64,000 nucleotides of DNA from the NCBI GenBank assembly GCA_036501025.1, contig DASYBB010000044.1:124001-188000 (forward strand), written 5' to 3'. The translations under genes and the position numbers were made by a program. Below are positions 1 through 8,951 of the stretch, one piece after another. Every line of letters begins with the position of its first letter. Position 1 is the stretch's first letter. The notes below the pieces were generated by a model. The model did not search any database, had not been told where the DNA came from, and saw nothing but the letters and a program-made list of their open reading frames with translations. The DNA is from DASUBV01 sp036501025. GTDB lineage: Bacteria; Actinomycetota; Actinomycetes; Streptosporangiales; Streptosporangiaceae.

Positions 1-720
1 TCACGCGGCTCGCTGAACGGGCGGATGCGCGTCGAGGACATCATCGGCGAGGGCCTGCAGATCCAGGGCATGGGCGACCGGCGGGCCCGCCGCCGCCGGG
101 TCCGGGAGGTCGCCCAGCAGGTCGGCCTCGGCAGCGTCGACCTGTCGCGCTACCCGCACCAGTTCAGCGGCGGGCAGCGGCAGCGGATCGGCATCGCCCG
201 GGCGCTGGCCGTCGAGCCGAAGTTCCTGGTCGCCGACGAGCCCGTGGCCGCGCTGGATGTCTCGGTCCAGGCGCAGGTGCTGAACCTGCTGCTCGACCTG
301 CGCGCCGACCTCGGCCTGACCTACGTCCTGATCTCGCACGACCTGGCCGTGGTGGAGCGGGTCAGCGACCGGATCGCGGTCATGTACATGGGCCGCATCA
401 TGGAGCACGGCCCGGTAAGCGACGTCTACGCCCACCCCCAGGTCCCCTACACCTACGCGCTGCTGTCGGCGCGGCCGACGGTGCCCGGCCAGGAGCGCTA
501 CAGCCGGGTCATCCTGCCCGGCGACATCGGGACGCCGGGCGCGGAACGGCGGGGCTGCCCGTTCGCGCCGCGCTGCTGGATGGCCGCCGACGCCTGCCGC
601 GAGACGGCGCCGGAGCTGCGGGAGACCCGGCCGGGTCACTTCGCCGCGTGTCACTTCGCCGGGCAGGTCGACGCCGGCGACCCGGCCGCCGGGCAGCGCC
701 CGGCCCGCCCCGCGCCGTAG
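1..720 (+). CDS. Oligopeptide/dipeptide ABC transporter ATP-binding protein, C-terminal part
   Basis: The frame is open from the first base, so the N-terminus with the Walker A loop lies outside the window. The visible part has the ABC signature FSGGQRQRIGIARAL (nt 163-207), Walker B FLVADEPVAALD, the H-loop SHDLAVV and the C-terminal oligopeptide-transporter extension with GCPFAPRC. This is the DppF/OppF type of cytoplasmic ATPase that powers peptide import; the Cys-rich tail is typical of that subgroup rather than of other ABC ATPases. It is followed by an amidohydrolase and two peptidases on the same strand, which fits uptake of peptides that are then cut inside the cell. The family is clear; the exact substrate is not. 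Confidence 0.93.
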   Translation, partial: SRGSLNGRMRVEDIIGEGLQIQGMGDRRARRRRVREVAQQVGLGSVDLSRYPHQFSGGQRQRIGIARALAVEPKFLVADEPVAALDVSVQAQVLNLLLDLRADLGLTYVLISHDLAVVERVSDRIAVMYMGRIMEHGPVSDVYAHPQVPYTYALLSARPTVPGQERYSRVILPGDIGTPGAERRGCPFAPRCWMAADACRETAPELRETRPGHFAACHFAGQVDAGDPAAGQRPARPAP

Positions 721-766
721 CGGCCGGGCCGGGATCCGTAACGTGATGATGACTGAGGAGAACAGC

Positions 767-2056
767 TTGAGCACCGATGCAGTGACAGTGATCCGGGCCG
801 CGCGGCTGATCGACGGGTCGGGCGGCGCGCCGCTCGAGTCGCCGGTCATCGTGGTCCGCGGGACTCAGATCGAGACGGTGCTGTCGGGCGAGCCGCCCGC
901 CGCCGTGCTCGGCCAGGCGCACCGCGTCCTGGACCTGCCCGGCGCCACCGTGCTGCCCGGCCTTATCGACATGCACGTGCACCTGAACATGCCCGGCGAC
1001 GGGACGCCGGCCGACGAGTGGATGCGGCACAGCGACGGGGTGCTCGGCGCCCGGGCCGCCTTCGCCGCGCAGACCGCGCTGGACGCTGGCATCACCACCC
1101 TCCGGGACTGCGGCTCGCGCGGCAACACCGCGTTTGACCTGCGGCGGACCCTGGAACTCGGCTACGGCCGGGGCGCCCGGCTGGTGCTGTCGGGGGCGCC
1201 GATCACCATCACCGGCGGGCACGGCCACTTCCTCGGCGGCGAGGCGGACGGCCCGGAGGGCCTGCGCTACCGGGTCCGGTCGCTGGTGAAGAGCGAGGCC
1301 GACTTCATCAAGGTGCTCGGCAGCGGCGGCGGGACCGCCAACACGATTTCCTGGCAGCCCTCGTTCCGCCCGGAGGAGTTCGCCGCCCTGGTGGACGAGT
1401 CGCACCGGCTCGGCCGCCGGATCACCATCCACTGCCTGAACGCCGCCGCCATCGAGATCGCCGTCGATGCGGGCGCCGACCAGATCGAGCACGCCGGGTT
1501 CATCCTCGACGACTACGGGCACCAGCAGTACGTCCCCGCGGTCGGCGACAAGCTGGCCCGGGCCGGCGTGGCGGTCACCCCGACCCTGGCCGTGGGCGGC
1601 TACTGCGTCACGGCCATGCGCGACCTTGACCGGACCGCCGAGCAGGAGGCCTTCCTGCAGCGGTGGGAGATGATGCTCGAGACCAACCTGGGCCAGCTCG
1701 CGCAGCTGCACGCGGCGGGCGTGCCGGTGGTCGCGGGCACGGACGCGGGCTGGCGGTTCACGCCCTTCGACGGGCTGCCCGAGGAGATGGCGCTGATGTG
1801 CCGCAGCGGGATGCCGGCCATGGCCGTGATCCAGGCCGCGACCAGCCGCGCCGCCGCCGTGATGGGGCGCGAGCACGAGTTCGGGTCGGTCACGCCGGGC
1901 CTGGCCGCCGACCTCATCGCGGTCCAGGGCGATCCGCTCGCCGACATCCGCGCGCTCCGGGACCTGCAGCTGGTCATGCAGGCCGGGACGGTCCAGGGCG
2001 GGGCGGCGGCCGGCACGGTGGCGGCCGACAGCCTGGCCGCGGCGGCGGCCAGGTGA
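767..2056 (+). CDS. Metal-dependent amidohydrolase (imidazolonepropionase-like)
   Basis: About 429 residues of the amidohydrolase superfamily, a TIM-barrel hydrolase with metal ligands. Visible landmarks are HVHLN near the N-terminus, DFIKVLGSGGG (the Lys that is usually carboxylated), ITIHC, IEHAG and GTDAG, in the expected order, so the enzyme is probably active. I chose TTG at 767 because GAGGAG (755-760) sits 6 nt before it; GTG 743 and ATG 746/749 are in frame but have no ribosome site. Its stop overlaps the GTG of the next gene, so the two are translationally coupled. Related enzymes cleave prolyl dipeptides or cyclic amides; with the peptide importer upstream a peptide-like substrate is likely, but this is inference. 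Confidence 0.9.
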   Translation: MSTDAVTVIRAARLIDGSGGAPLESPVIVVRGTQIETVLSGEPPAAVLGQAHRVLDLPGATVLPGLIDMHVHLNMPGDGTPADEWMRHSDGVLGARAAFAAQTALDAGITTLRDCGSRGNTAFDLRRTLELGYGRGARLVLSGAPITITGGHGHFLGGEADGPEGLRYRVRSLVKSEADFIKVLGSGGGTANTISWQPSFRPEEFAALVDESHRLGRRITIHCLNAAAIEIAVDAGADQIEHAGFILDDYGHQQYVPAVGDKLARAGVAVTPTLAVGGYCVTAMRDLDRTAEQEAFLQRWEMMLETNLGQLAQLHAAGVPVVAGTDAGWRFTPFDGLPEEMALMCRSGMPAMAVIQAATSRAAAVMGREHEFGSVTPGLAADLIAVQGDPLADIRALRDLQLVMQAGTVQGGAAAGTVAADSLAAAAAR

Positions 2057-3204
2057 CCGGCGGGGCGCCGGCCGGTTCCGGGCCGGCCGGAGCCGGGCCG
2101 CTCACGCTGGCGGCTGACACCGGCCGGGTGCCGGCCTACGACGGGGTGGGCGCCGCGGCGCTCGGGCGGGCCGGTGAGCTGCTGGCCCGGCGGCCCGCCG
2201 TGTCCCTGCACGATCACCCGGTCCGGCTGCCCGACCCGCTGACCCCGCAGACGTGGCAGGCCTGGCGCGCGGCCGGGCGCGAGCAGCTGGGCTACGCCGG
2301 GCTGGCCGGCTCGGGCTGGGCCGCCGTGGTGGCCAGCGCCCTGTCCACGCGCGACCTGCCGCTGCTGCTGGGCTGGGCCAGCTTCCTGCGCGAGGACATG
2401 CAGGACCATCCGCGCGAGGTCGTCTTCGCGGCCGGCCCCGGTGACGTGCCCGCGGGCGGCGCCGGCCCGGTCGGGGTGCTCCTCGGCCTGGAGGACCTCG
2501 ACGCCATCGGCTCCGACCTCGGGGTCCTGCCGCAGCTGTTCGAGGCCGGCATCCGCTGCGCCGGACTCACCTACAACGACGGCAACCCGCTCGGCGGCGG
2601 CCTGGCCAGCGACCCGGATGCCGGCCTGACGCCGCTGGGGCGGCAGGCGGTCGCGCTGATGAACGACCTCGGCGTCACCGTCGACGTGGCCCACGTCGGC
2701 GACCGCACTGCCCTGGACGCCTGCCGGGCCAGCCGGGCGCCGGTGATCGTCAGCCACGCCGGAGCGCGGGCGATCTGGCCCACGCCCCGGATGAAGCCCG
2801 ACGCGGTCCTCGACGCGGTGGCGGGCACGGGCGGGGTCATCGCGGTTTCCGCCGCGCCGAACTCGACCCTGTCGGCCGCCCACCCGCGGCACGGGCTGGA
2901 GGCGGCGATGGACCACCTGGACTACCTGGCCCGCCGGCTCGGGATCGAGCATGTCGCGCTGGGTCCCGACGCGTTCTTCGGCGATCACGTCGGCCTGTAC
3001 GAGGCGACCGGCCACCGGACGGCGTGGCCGGTCCCGCCGCACGAGAAGATCCGCTACGTAGAGGGCCTGGAGAACCCCGGCGAGGCCGCCCGCAATGTCA
3101 CCGCCTGGCTGCTGGAGCACGGCTGGCCGGAGCCCGACATCGCCGCCGTCATCGGCGGGAACGCGCTGCGAGTCCTGCGCGCGACCGCCGCGGCCGCGCG
3201 CTAG
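2053..3204 (+). CDS. Membrane dipeptidase-type peptidase, family M19
   Basis: The GTG start overlaps the previous stop by 4 nt; 383 residues, a normal length for renal-dipeptidase-like M19 enzymes. Family landmarks are LGLEDLDAIGSDL (Glu ligand), GLTYNDGNPLGGG, TVDVAHVGD and VIVSHAGARAI (His ligands), and IEHVALGPDAFFGDH in the C-terminal part. The first metal motif reads HDH (SLHDHPVRLP) where most members have HxD, a possible ligand change. There is no signal peptide, so it acts in the cytosol, probably on dipeptides delivered by the upstream importer. M19 enzymes can also hydrolyse D-amino-acid dipeptides and beta-lactam-like amides, so the substrate remains open. Confidence 0.9.
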   Translation: MTGGAPAGSGPAGAGPLTLAADTGRVPAYDGVGAAALGRAGELLARRPAVSLHDHPVRLPDPLTPQTWQAWRAAGREQLGYAGLAGSGWAAVVASALSTRDLPLLLGWASFLREDMQDHPREVVFAAGPGDVPAGGAGPVGVLLGLEDLDAIGSDLGVLPQLFEAGIRCAGLTYNDGNPLGGGLASDPDAGLTPLGRQAVALMNDLGVTVDVAHVGDRTALDACRASRAPVIVSHAGARAIWPTPRMKPDAVLDAVAGTGGVIAVSAAPNSTLSAAHPRHGLEAAMDHLDYLARRLGIEHVALGPDAFFGDHVGLYEATGHRTAWPVPPHEKIRYVEGLENPGEAARNVTAWLLEHGWPEPDIAAVIGGNALRVLRATAAAAR

Positions 3205-3254
3205 CGCGCGCACGCCGGTCACCCGAGCACTCCCGAGAGAAAGGACGGACGGCC

Positions 3255-4469
3255 GTGTCCGCAACCGAGCCGGGGTCCGCAGCAGCGGACCTGGACGCAG
3301 TTCACCACGCCATCGACGCCGCCATCGCCGGGCTGGACGAGCCGCTCCGCGCGCTCAGCCTCGACCTGCACGGTCATCCCGAGCTGGCGCTGGCCGAGCA
3401 CCGCTCGGCGGGCCTGCTGAAGGACTGGCTGAAAAGCCGCGGCTTCGCGGTGCAGTCCCCCGTCGCCGGGCTCGATACCGCGTTCGTGGCGGAGTACGGC
3501 CACGGCACGCCGGTCATCGCCTACCTGCTGGAGTACGACGCGCTGCCCGGTGTCGGGCACGGCTGCGGGCACAATCTCATCGCCGCGGGCGGGATCGGCG
3601 CGGCCACCGCGCTGCTGCAGGCCCTGCCGCAGCCGCCCGGCACGCTGCGGGTGATCGGCACGCCCGGCGAGGAGGGCGCCGGCGGCAAGGTCATCGAGCT
3701 GGAGGCCGGCGTGTTCGACGACGTGGACGCGGCCCTGATGTTCCACCCCGGCGACCGCACCATCCCGATCCGGCACGCCCTGGCGTCGATGCCGCTGATG
3801 TTCGAGTTCCACGGCATCGCGACGCACGCCGCGGGCAGCCCGGCCGAGGGCCGCAGCGCGCTGGCCGCGGTGATCCAGCTGTTCGTGTCGGTGGACGCGC
3901 TGCGCCAGTTCCTGCCCGAGATCTCCCGGGTGCACGGCGTCATCCTGGACGGCGGCGTGGCGTCGAACGTCATCCCCGACTACACCCGGGCGTCCTTCCA
4001 GGTCCGGGCGGTCACCAGCGAGCTGCTGACTGACCACGTGGACCGGGTCGTGGCCTGCGCGCGGGCGGCGGCCCAGGCCACCGGCACGACCGTGGACATC
4101 ACCCGCGGTCACGTGTACGCCGAGCGGAAGAACAACCACGCCATCGCCTACCGCGTGGCCGACTACCTCACCGAGCTGGGCGAGGAGGTCGAGGTGCCGG
4201 TGCTGCGCGGCGGCGTCGGGTCCTCCGACATCGGCAACGTGAGCCTGCGGCTGCCCGCCATCCACCCCTACCTGAAGGTCATGGAGCGCGGCACGCCGAG
4301 CCACTCGCACGTCATGACCGAGGCGGTCGGCGGCATCGAGGCGCACCGGGCCATGCTCCGGATGGCCGCCGCGCTGGCCAAGGCGGGCGCCGACCTGTTC
4401 TGCGACGGCGCCCTGCTGGCCGCCGCCCGGCAGGAGTTCGCCGTGTCCGGCCCGGACCTCCCGGAGTAG
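3255..4469 (+). CDS. M20 family metallopeptidase (AbgB/PM20D2-like amidohydrolase)
   Basis: The GTG at 3255 follows a GAGAGAAAGGA ribosome site; 404 residues. The M20 signatures are clear: LEYDALPGVGHGCGHN around residues 95-110 (metal ligands), GTPGEEGAGGK (catalytic and ligand Glu), MFHPGD, and a dimerization segment with GIATHAAGSPAEGRSAL. M20D-type enzymes are cytosolic and hydrolyse amide bonds in N-acyl amino acids, p-aminobenzoyl-glutamate or dipeptides. The gene lies 50 bp after the M19 gene and is probably in the same transcript. The order importer, amidohydrolase, M19, M20 suggests stepwise breakdown of small peptides or their conjugates. Confidence 0.92.
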   Translation: MSATEPGSAAADLDAVHHAIDAAIAGLDEPLRALSLDLHGHPELALAEHRSAGLLKDWLKSRGFAVQSPVAGLDTAFVAEYGHGTPVIAYLLEYDALPGVGHGCGHNLIAAGGIGAATALLQALPQPPGTLRVIGTPGEEGAGGKVIELEAGVFDDVDAALMFHPGDRTIPIRHALASMPLMFEFHGIATHAAGSPAEGRSALAAVIQLFVSVDALRQFLPEISRVHGVILDGGVASNVIPDYTRASFQVRAVTSELLTDHVDRVVACARAAAQATGTTVDITRGHVYAERKNNHAIAYRVADYLTELGEEVEVPVLRGGVGSSDIGNVSLRLPAIHPYLKVMERGTPSHSHVMTEAVGGIEAHRAMLRMAAALAKAGADLFCDGALLAAARQEFAVSGPDLPE

Positions 4470-4546
4470 CCGGCTCTCCCGGAGTGAGCGGCCGGCGGAT
4501 GAGCTCGCGGGCCGCCGTCTGGCAGGCTGGACCGGTGGAGGAGACG

Positions 4547-5710
4547 ATGCCGGCCGCGCTAGCGCGCGCCGCCGCGGAGTTCGGCCCGTTCGACGGCCGG
4601 GTCTGGCTGAACACCGCCCACCAGGGCCCGCTGCCGCGCCGGGCGGTGGATGCGTCCGCGCACGCGGCGGCGCTGAAAGCCGCTCCGCACCGGATCAGCG
4701 ACGCCGATTTCACCGCGGTGCCCGAGCGGCTGCGGGCGCTGCTGGGCCAGCTGGTGGGCAGCCCGGCCGACCAGGTCGTCCTGGGCAACAGCACCTCGCA
4801 CGGGCTGCACCTGATCGCGAACGGGCTGTCCTGGGCGGACGGCGACGAGGTCCTGGTCATCGAGGGCGACTACCCGGCGACGATCCTCCCCTGGCAGCGG
4901 CTGGCCGGCCAAGGGGTGCGGGTCCGCCCGCTGCGACCGGCGGCCGGCCCGCTGACCGCCGGCGAGCTGGCCGATGCCATCGGGCCCCGGACCCGGCTGG
5001 TGGCCGTGACCTGGGTCGACTCGTTCTCCGGCCGCGCCCTCGACCTGCAGGCGCTGGGCGCCGTGTGCCGCCAGGCCGGGGTCCTGCTGGTCGTCAACGC
5101 CTCCCAGGCCCTGGGCGCCCGGCCGCTCGATGTGCGGGCCGTGCCGGTCGACGCGGTGGCGGCCTGCGGCTACAAGTGGCTGTGCGGCCCGTACGGCACC
5201 GGGTTCACCTGGCTGCACCCGGGGCTCCTCGAGCGGCTGCGCCCGCAGCACGCCTACTGGCTCGCCATGCAGGCCGGGCGCGGCCTGGACCACATGCGCG
5301 AGACCGCGATCCGCGACGACATCGGCGTACGCGCCTTCGATGTCTTCTGCCCGGCTGGCTTCGCCACCACGCTGCCGTGGATCGCCTCGCTGGAGCTCCT
5401 GCTGGACGCCGGTATCCGCACGATCGCGGACCGGGACCAGCAGCTGGCGGATCGCCTGATCGAGGGCCTCGACCGCGATCAGTACCGACTGATCAGCCCG
5501 GCCGCCGGACCCTCGAGATCCACGCTGGTCGTGCTAGCGCGCACCGATGGCCGCACCCGGCAGCGACATGAGCAGCTCTCCGCCGCCGGCCTGGATACCG
5601 CCTTCCGGGAAGGAAACGTGCGCCTGTCCGTGCACCTGTTCAACACCATCGAGCAGATCGACCGGGTCCTCGACGTCCTGCACGGACCGCCGCGATCACG
5701 GGGGTCATGA
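4547..5710 (+). CDS. Class V aminotransferase-fold PLP enzyme (isopenicillin N epimerase-like)
   Basis: A fold-type I PLP enzyme of about 387 residues. The N-terminal VWLNTAHQGPLP and GNSTSHGLHLIANGL segments match the cofactor phosphate-binding side of class V enzymes; AVTWVDSFSGRALDL is in the middle, and ACGYKWLCGPYGTGFTWL contains the expected Schiff-base Lys. ATG 4547 is preferred because GGAGG lies 5 nt upstream; in-frame GTGs at 4535 and 4484 are alternatives. Class V members include cysteine desulfurases, kynureninases and amino-acid epimerases. Placement after the peptidase genes argues for amino-acid processing (epimerization, lyase or transamination) rather than Fe-S work. The exact reaction cannot be read from sequence. 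Confidence 0.88.
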   Translation: MPAALARAAAEFGPFDGRVWLNTAHQGPLPRRAVDASAHAAALKAAPHRISDADFTAVPERLRALLGQLVGSPADQVVLGNSTSHGLHLIANGLSWADGDEVLVIEGDYPATILPWQRLAGQGVRVRPLRPAAGPLTAGELADAIGPRTRLVAVTWVDSFSGRALDLQALGAVCRQAGVLLVVNASQALGARPLDVRAVPVDAVAACGYKWLCGPYGTGFTWLHPGLLERLRPQHAYWLAMQAGRGLDHMRETAIRDDIGVRAFDVFCPAGFATTLPWIASLELLLDAGIRTIADRDQQLADRLIEGLDRDQYRLISPAAGPSRSTLVVLARTDGRTRQRHEQLSAAGLDTAFREGNVRLSVHLFNTIEQIDRVLDVLHGPPRSRGS

Positions 5711-5787
5711 GGCGGGCGCCGGCTCTTGCGCGTGCGTACCTCACCCAGGCCGGCCACGGCACACCCCCGCGGCCGGCCCCGGCCGGG

Positions 5788-6590
5788 TCACGGGCCCGGG
5801 CGGGCCCGGAGGACGCTGCTGGCGATCAGGTCGGACAGGCGCCGGGCGATGCTGCCATCGTGGTCGAGGGTGGGGTTGAAGATCGTGATCTCGACCCCGA
5901 GGGCCTGGTCGCCGGCGAGGAGGCCGCCCAGCAGGTCGGCGGCCTCCGCCCAGGAAACGCCGCCCGGATGGCGATAGTCCACCGCGGGCATCAGGGTGTC
6001 ATCGAGGACATCGACGTCGAGATGCACCCAGAACCCCGCGACGTCAGGCTTGGCCACTGCGGCCATGGCCCGCTGCAGCGCGTGACCGGTCCCGCCCGCC
6101 CGCAGCTCGGCGAGGTCAACGACCGTGATCGCGGTGTCGCGGATGTGCTCGCCGCGCAAATGGTCGTTGTCGTCGAGGACCCGGTAGCCGAGGAGAGCGA
6201 CATCCTCGTCTCGCACGAGCGGCCGCAGGCCGTCGATGTCGGCCACCGCAGCCGGCCGCGTCCCGTGACGACCGCCAGGTCCAGCGACGCGACCTCCCCG
6301 TTCGGCTCGTCATCGGGATGCTGGAAGTCGGCGTGACCGTCCAGAAAGGCAAGGCCGTAGCGGCCCCGGCGGCGGAGGGCGAGCATCGGCCCGAGCACCC
6401 CTGCGGGTTGAGGATCGCGGTCTGCGGGTCGCGCACGTCGGAGTGCGGCGGCACGTCAATACGCACCCGGTCCGGGGCCGCCAGGCGCTCGTGCAGGCCG
6501 GCCAGGCGCAGCGCCTCAGGAGCCTGCTCCATCCCCGCTCGGGCGGAGTCCGAGCGGGGATGGCACCTCAATGATGAGCGGACTCGTCAT
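5788..6590 (-). pseudogene. Arginase/agmatinase/formiminoglutamase family gene, broken by three frameshifts
   Basis: Minus-strand coding is spread over successive frames. ATG at 6590 begins SPLIIEVPSPLGLRPSG and soon meets a stop. A second frame continues with APEALRLAGLHERLAA and ends near AILNPQG. A third carries the metal motif AFLDGHADFQHP and AVVTGRG. A fourth carries DGLRPLVRDEDVALLGY, the second metal motif HLDVDVLDD and MPAVDYRHPGGVSW, stopping at 5788. Put together this is a nearly full-length ureohydrolase with its Mn ligands intact. Three shifts (near 6540, 6395 and 6245) break it. Because the residues are otherwise well conserved, either the decay is very recent or the consensus has missing or extra bases. 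If intact it would hydrolyse arginine, agmatine or N-formimino-glutamate. Confidence 0.8.
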
Positions 6591-6676
6591 CCCGGTACAC
6601 TACGGCCCGGCCCGCGGCGGCGCGAAGTTCGCGCGGCATTACGCGGCGCATCGCCCGGCTCGCCTAAGCTGCGGCT

Positions 6677-7015
6677 ATGACCAGTACGGGCGGAGAGCAC
6701 GCCAGCCACCGGCTCGCGGCCAGCCGCTACCTGCTGCTGCGCCTGGCCGGCACCGGCGGGCAGTTCCCGCTGCCGGCCACGGCCGCCGCGTTCGACCGCG
6801 ACGCCGGCAAGTGGACCATCACCAACGACGGCGTCAAGGACTTCCTGGAAGCGCTCAGCCAGCTCACCTTCGACGCCCTCTTCGAGCTCGCCGAGGCCCG
6901 CGGCTGCGAGTCAGACGAAGACCAGCGCGCGTCGATCCGCGCCTGGCTCAACGCCTGCGCGGAGGCGGCGGCGCTGACCGCCGCCGAAGCCGACGTCACC
7001 GGCGACGCGGGCTAG
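6677..7015 (+). CDS. Small acidic hypothetical protein
   Basis: 112 residues from ATG 6677. The codons show the strong GC third-position pattern expected of a real gene, unlike the overlapping frame, which is Arg/Pro-rich. The protein is acidic and probably helical (KDFLEALSQLTFDALFEL, SIRAWLNACAEAAALTAAEA), with no signal peptide, membrane segment or Cys-based motif. I do not recognise a family. It stands alone between the broken arginase gene on the other strand and the damaged lipoprotein gene, so the neighbours do not suggest a role. Confidence 0.65.
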   Translation: MTSTGGEHASHRLAASRYLLLRLAGTGGQFPLPATAAAFDRDAGKWTITNDGVKDFLEALSQLTFDALFELAEARGCESDEDQRASIRAWLNACAEAAALTAAEADVTGDAG

Positions 7016-7278
7016 CAGGGCATCCGGTTCGAGCCCGCCTCCTGCGGCGTGCCGCCCCATGGCCGTTTCATGACCGGTGCGGCGCAGCCATCCGCTCCTG
7101 CGGGCCCGGCGGTCCGCCCAGGGCGGCGGACGCGGACCGGGCGGACCCGGCCAGGCGTGCCCGAGGCAGCGGTTTATCCGCACTCCGCCCGCTTTCGTCC
7201 GCGGCTGTGCCACACTGAGCCGGCTCGCCGCTATAGCGGCATTTGGCTGGTGCTTTCCCACCCATTCGGAGGTCGTTC

Positions 7279-7836
7279 GTGGCTGGCTCCCGTCGCGCCC
7301 CGGTCCCGGTCGCTGCCCTGGTTTTCGGCCCTCGGCCTGGCGCTGGCCGGGTGCGGCGCCTCGTCCCCGACGGCGGCCGCGCCGGCCACGGTCACGGTCA
7401 CGGCCAGCGCCCCGGCCGCCACGGCCAGCACGGCAACGCCCGCGGCGGCCGGGAAGAACTCGGGTGCCCGTCGGCCGCGGCGGTCTCCGCGGCGGCGGGC
7501 ACGGCCTACCTCCCGCCACAGGCCCAGACCAGGTCGGGCGCGCTGGACTGCACCTACCAGGGCAACTCGACGCTCCTGCTGATCTCGCTGGCTAAGTCCC
7601 AGTTTCCGGCGAGCGACCTGCGGGAGGTGGTTGCCAACCAGCCGACTGGCGGCGGCGTGAAGCTCACGCCCGTAAGCGGGATCGGCGATGCGGCGTTCGT
7701 GATCACGTTCACCGGCGCCGCGGAGCCGGGTGGCCTGGAGCTGATCGCGCAATCCGGCTCGCACGAGGTCACCGTCCTCGGCCCGGCCAATATCGGGCCG
7801 GCCAAGGCGATCGCGCGCCTGGCCCTGGGGTTGTAA
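7279..7836 (+). pseudogene. Putative secreted lipoprotein, frame shifted twice
   Basis: GTG 7279 has an ideal GGAGG at 7268-7272. The first codons (AGSRRAPVPVAALVF) form a basic, then hydrophobic signal start in one frame; the signal continues in the +1 frame as SALGLALAGCGASS, a lipobox with Cys, followed by a Thr/Ala-rich linker; near 7462 the coding returns to the first frame with CPSAAAVSAAAGTAYLPP through to the stop at 7836. The mature domain of about 120 residues (CTYQGNSTLLLISLAKSQ, GIGDAAFVITF) looks like an extracytoplasmic DUF3558-like domain, a tentative match. Two compensating shifts leave the mature domain well kept, so a consensus error is at least as likely as a true pseudogene. 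Confidence 0.7.
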
Positions 7837-7895
7837 CCGGGCCGGGGCCGCCGCGCGGCGAGCGGCGCTCCCCGGTGGTGCATCCTTGATCCGAC

Positions 7896-8951
7896 ATGAC
7901 AGTTCTCCTGGATCCGGGCACCCTGCGCGACCTGCTGGCCGACCCGGCCGCGGCCGAGGGGCTGAGCGCGGTCGCCGGCAGCCCGCTGCTGACTGTCGAG
8001 ATCCGGGACGAAGCCCAGGCGCGCCCGCTGGACGGGCTGGACATCACGCTCGTGCCCGCCGTCGTGGTGGCCGTCGCCCGTGATCCGGGGTCGATGCCGC
8101 CGGCCGCCTGGCCCGCGGCCGACATCGTGCTGACCGAGGACGGCACCGCGGGCGCGCCGTTCGTCGCGCCGGCCACAGGGATCGGGCCGGCGATCGGCAA
8201 GATCGCCGCGATGCTGGCCGCCCGGCCGGTGGCGGGCACCGCCCTCGCGCTGCTGCTGCGCAGCTCGGCCTCGCTGCCGGTGCCCGCGGCCCTGGTCGCC
8301 GAGTCCGCCACGTACTCGGCGCTGCAGGAGGGCGCCGAGTTCCGGGACTGGCGGTCCGGGCGCCCCGGCCGGCCACCCGAGCCCGGCACCCGGCGCGTCG
8401 TGACCGAGCGGGACGGGAACCGGCTGGAGATCACCCTGGCCCGGCCGGCGCGGCGCAACGCGGTCGACCGCCTGATGCGCGATGCGCTGACCGCGGCACT
8501 GGCGCAGGCCGTGGCCGACCCCGCCGCGCAGGTCGCGCTGCGCGCCCTCGGGCCGGACTTCTGCGCAGGCGGCGACCTCGATGAATTCGGAACGCGGCCC
8601 GACCCGGCCATCGCCCACCTGGTCCGGCTGACCCGCAGCCCGGCGATGCTGATGAATGCGCTGGCCGGCCGGACCACCGCCTACCTGCACGGCGCGTGCC
8701 TGGGCGCGGGGATCGAGCTGCCCGCCTTCGCCGGGCGGGTCATCGCCACCGAGGACGCCCGGTTCGGGCTGCCGGAACTGCAGCTCGGCCTGGTTCCCGG
8801 CGCCGGCGGGACCGCGAGCCTGCCCCGCCGGATCGGCCGCTGGCGGACCGCGTACCTGGCCCTGGCCGACCAGCAGCTCGGCGCGCGGGAAGCCCTGGAC
8901 TGGGGCCTGATCGACGCCATCGCCGCGCCCCGGCCGGAGGCATCCGGGTGA
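7896..8951 (+). CDS. Enoyl-CoA hydratase/isomerase (crotonase) with N-terminal extension
   Basis: 351 residues, about 90 longer than a standard crotonase. The C-terminal 190 residues carry the fold: LARPARRNAVDRLM, the oxyanion segment LGPDFCAGGDLDEFG, GACLGAGIELPAF with the first catalytic Glu, and LPELQLGLVPGAGGT with the second Glu, so hydratase or isomerase activity is plausible. The first 160 residues lack those motifs, but AESATYSALQEGAEFRDWR resembles the C-terminal tail of other crotonases, suggesting an N-terminal degenerate crotonase half. The stop overlaps the GTG of the CoA-transferase gene by 4 nt, so the two are coupled. Likely a cytosolic step of acyl-CoA breakdown. Confidence 0.9.
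   Translation: MTVLLDPGTLRDLLADPAAAEGLSAVAGSPLLTVEIRDEAQARPLDGLDITLVPAVVVAVARDPGSMPPAAWPAADIVLTEDGTAGAPFVAPATGIGPAIGKIAAMLAARPVAGTALALLLRSSASLPVPAALVAESATYSALQEGAEFRDWRSGRPGRPPEPGTRRVVTERDGNRLEITLARPARRNAVDRLMRDALTAALAQAVADPAAQVALRALGPDFCAGGDLDEFGTRPDPAIAHLVRLTRSPAMLMNALAGRTTAYLHGACLGAGIELPAFAGRVIATEDARFGLPELQLGLVPGAGGTASLPRRIGRWRTAYLALADQQLGAREALDWGLIDAIAAPRPEASG

Noticed and set aside
7025..7055. ggttcgagcccgcc resembling a tRNA T-loop
   Set aside because: The flanking bases do not form the T-stem or acceptor stem, and no D-arm or anticodon arm is found upstream.
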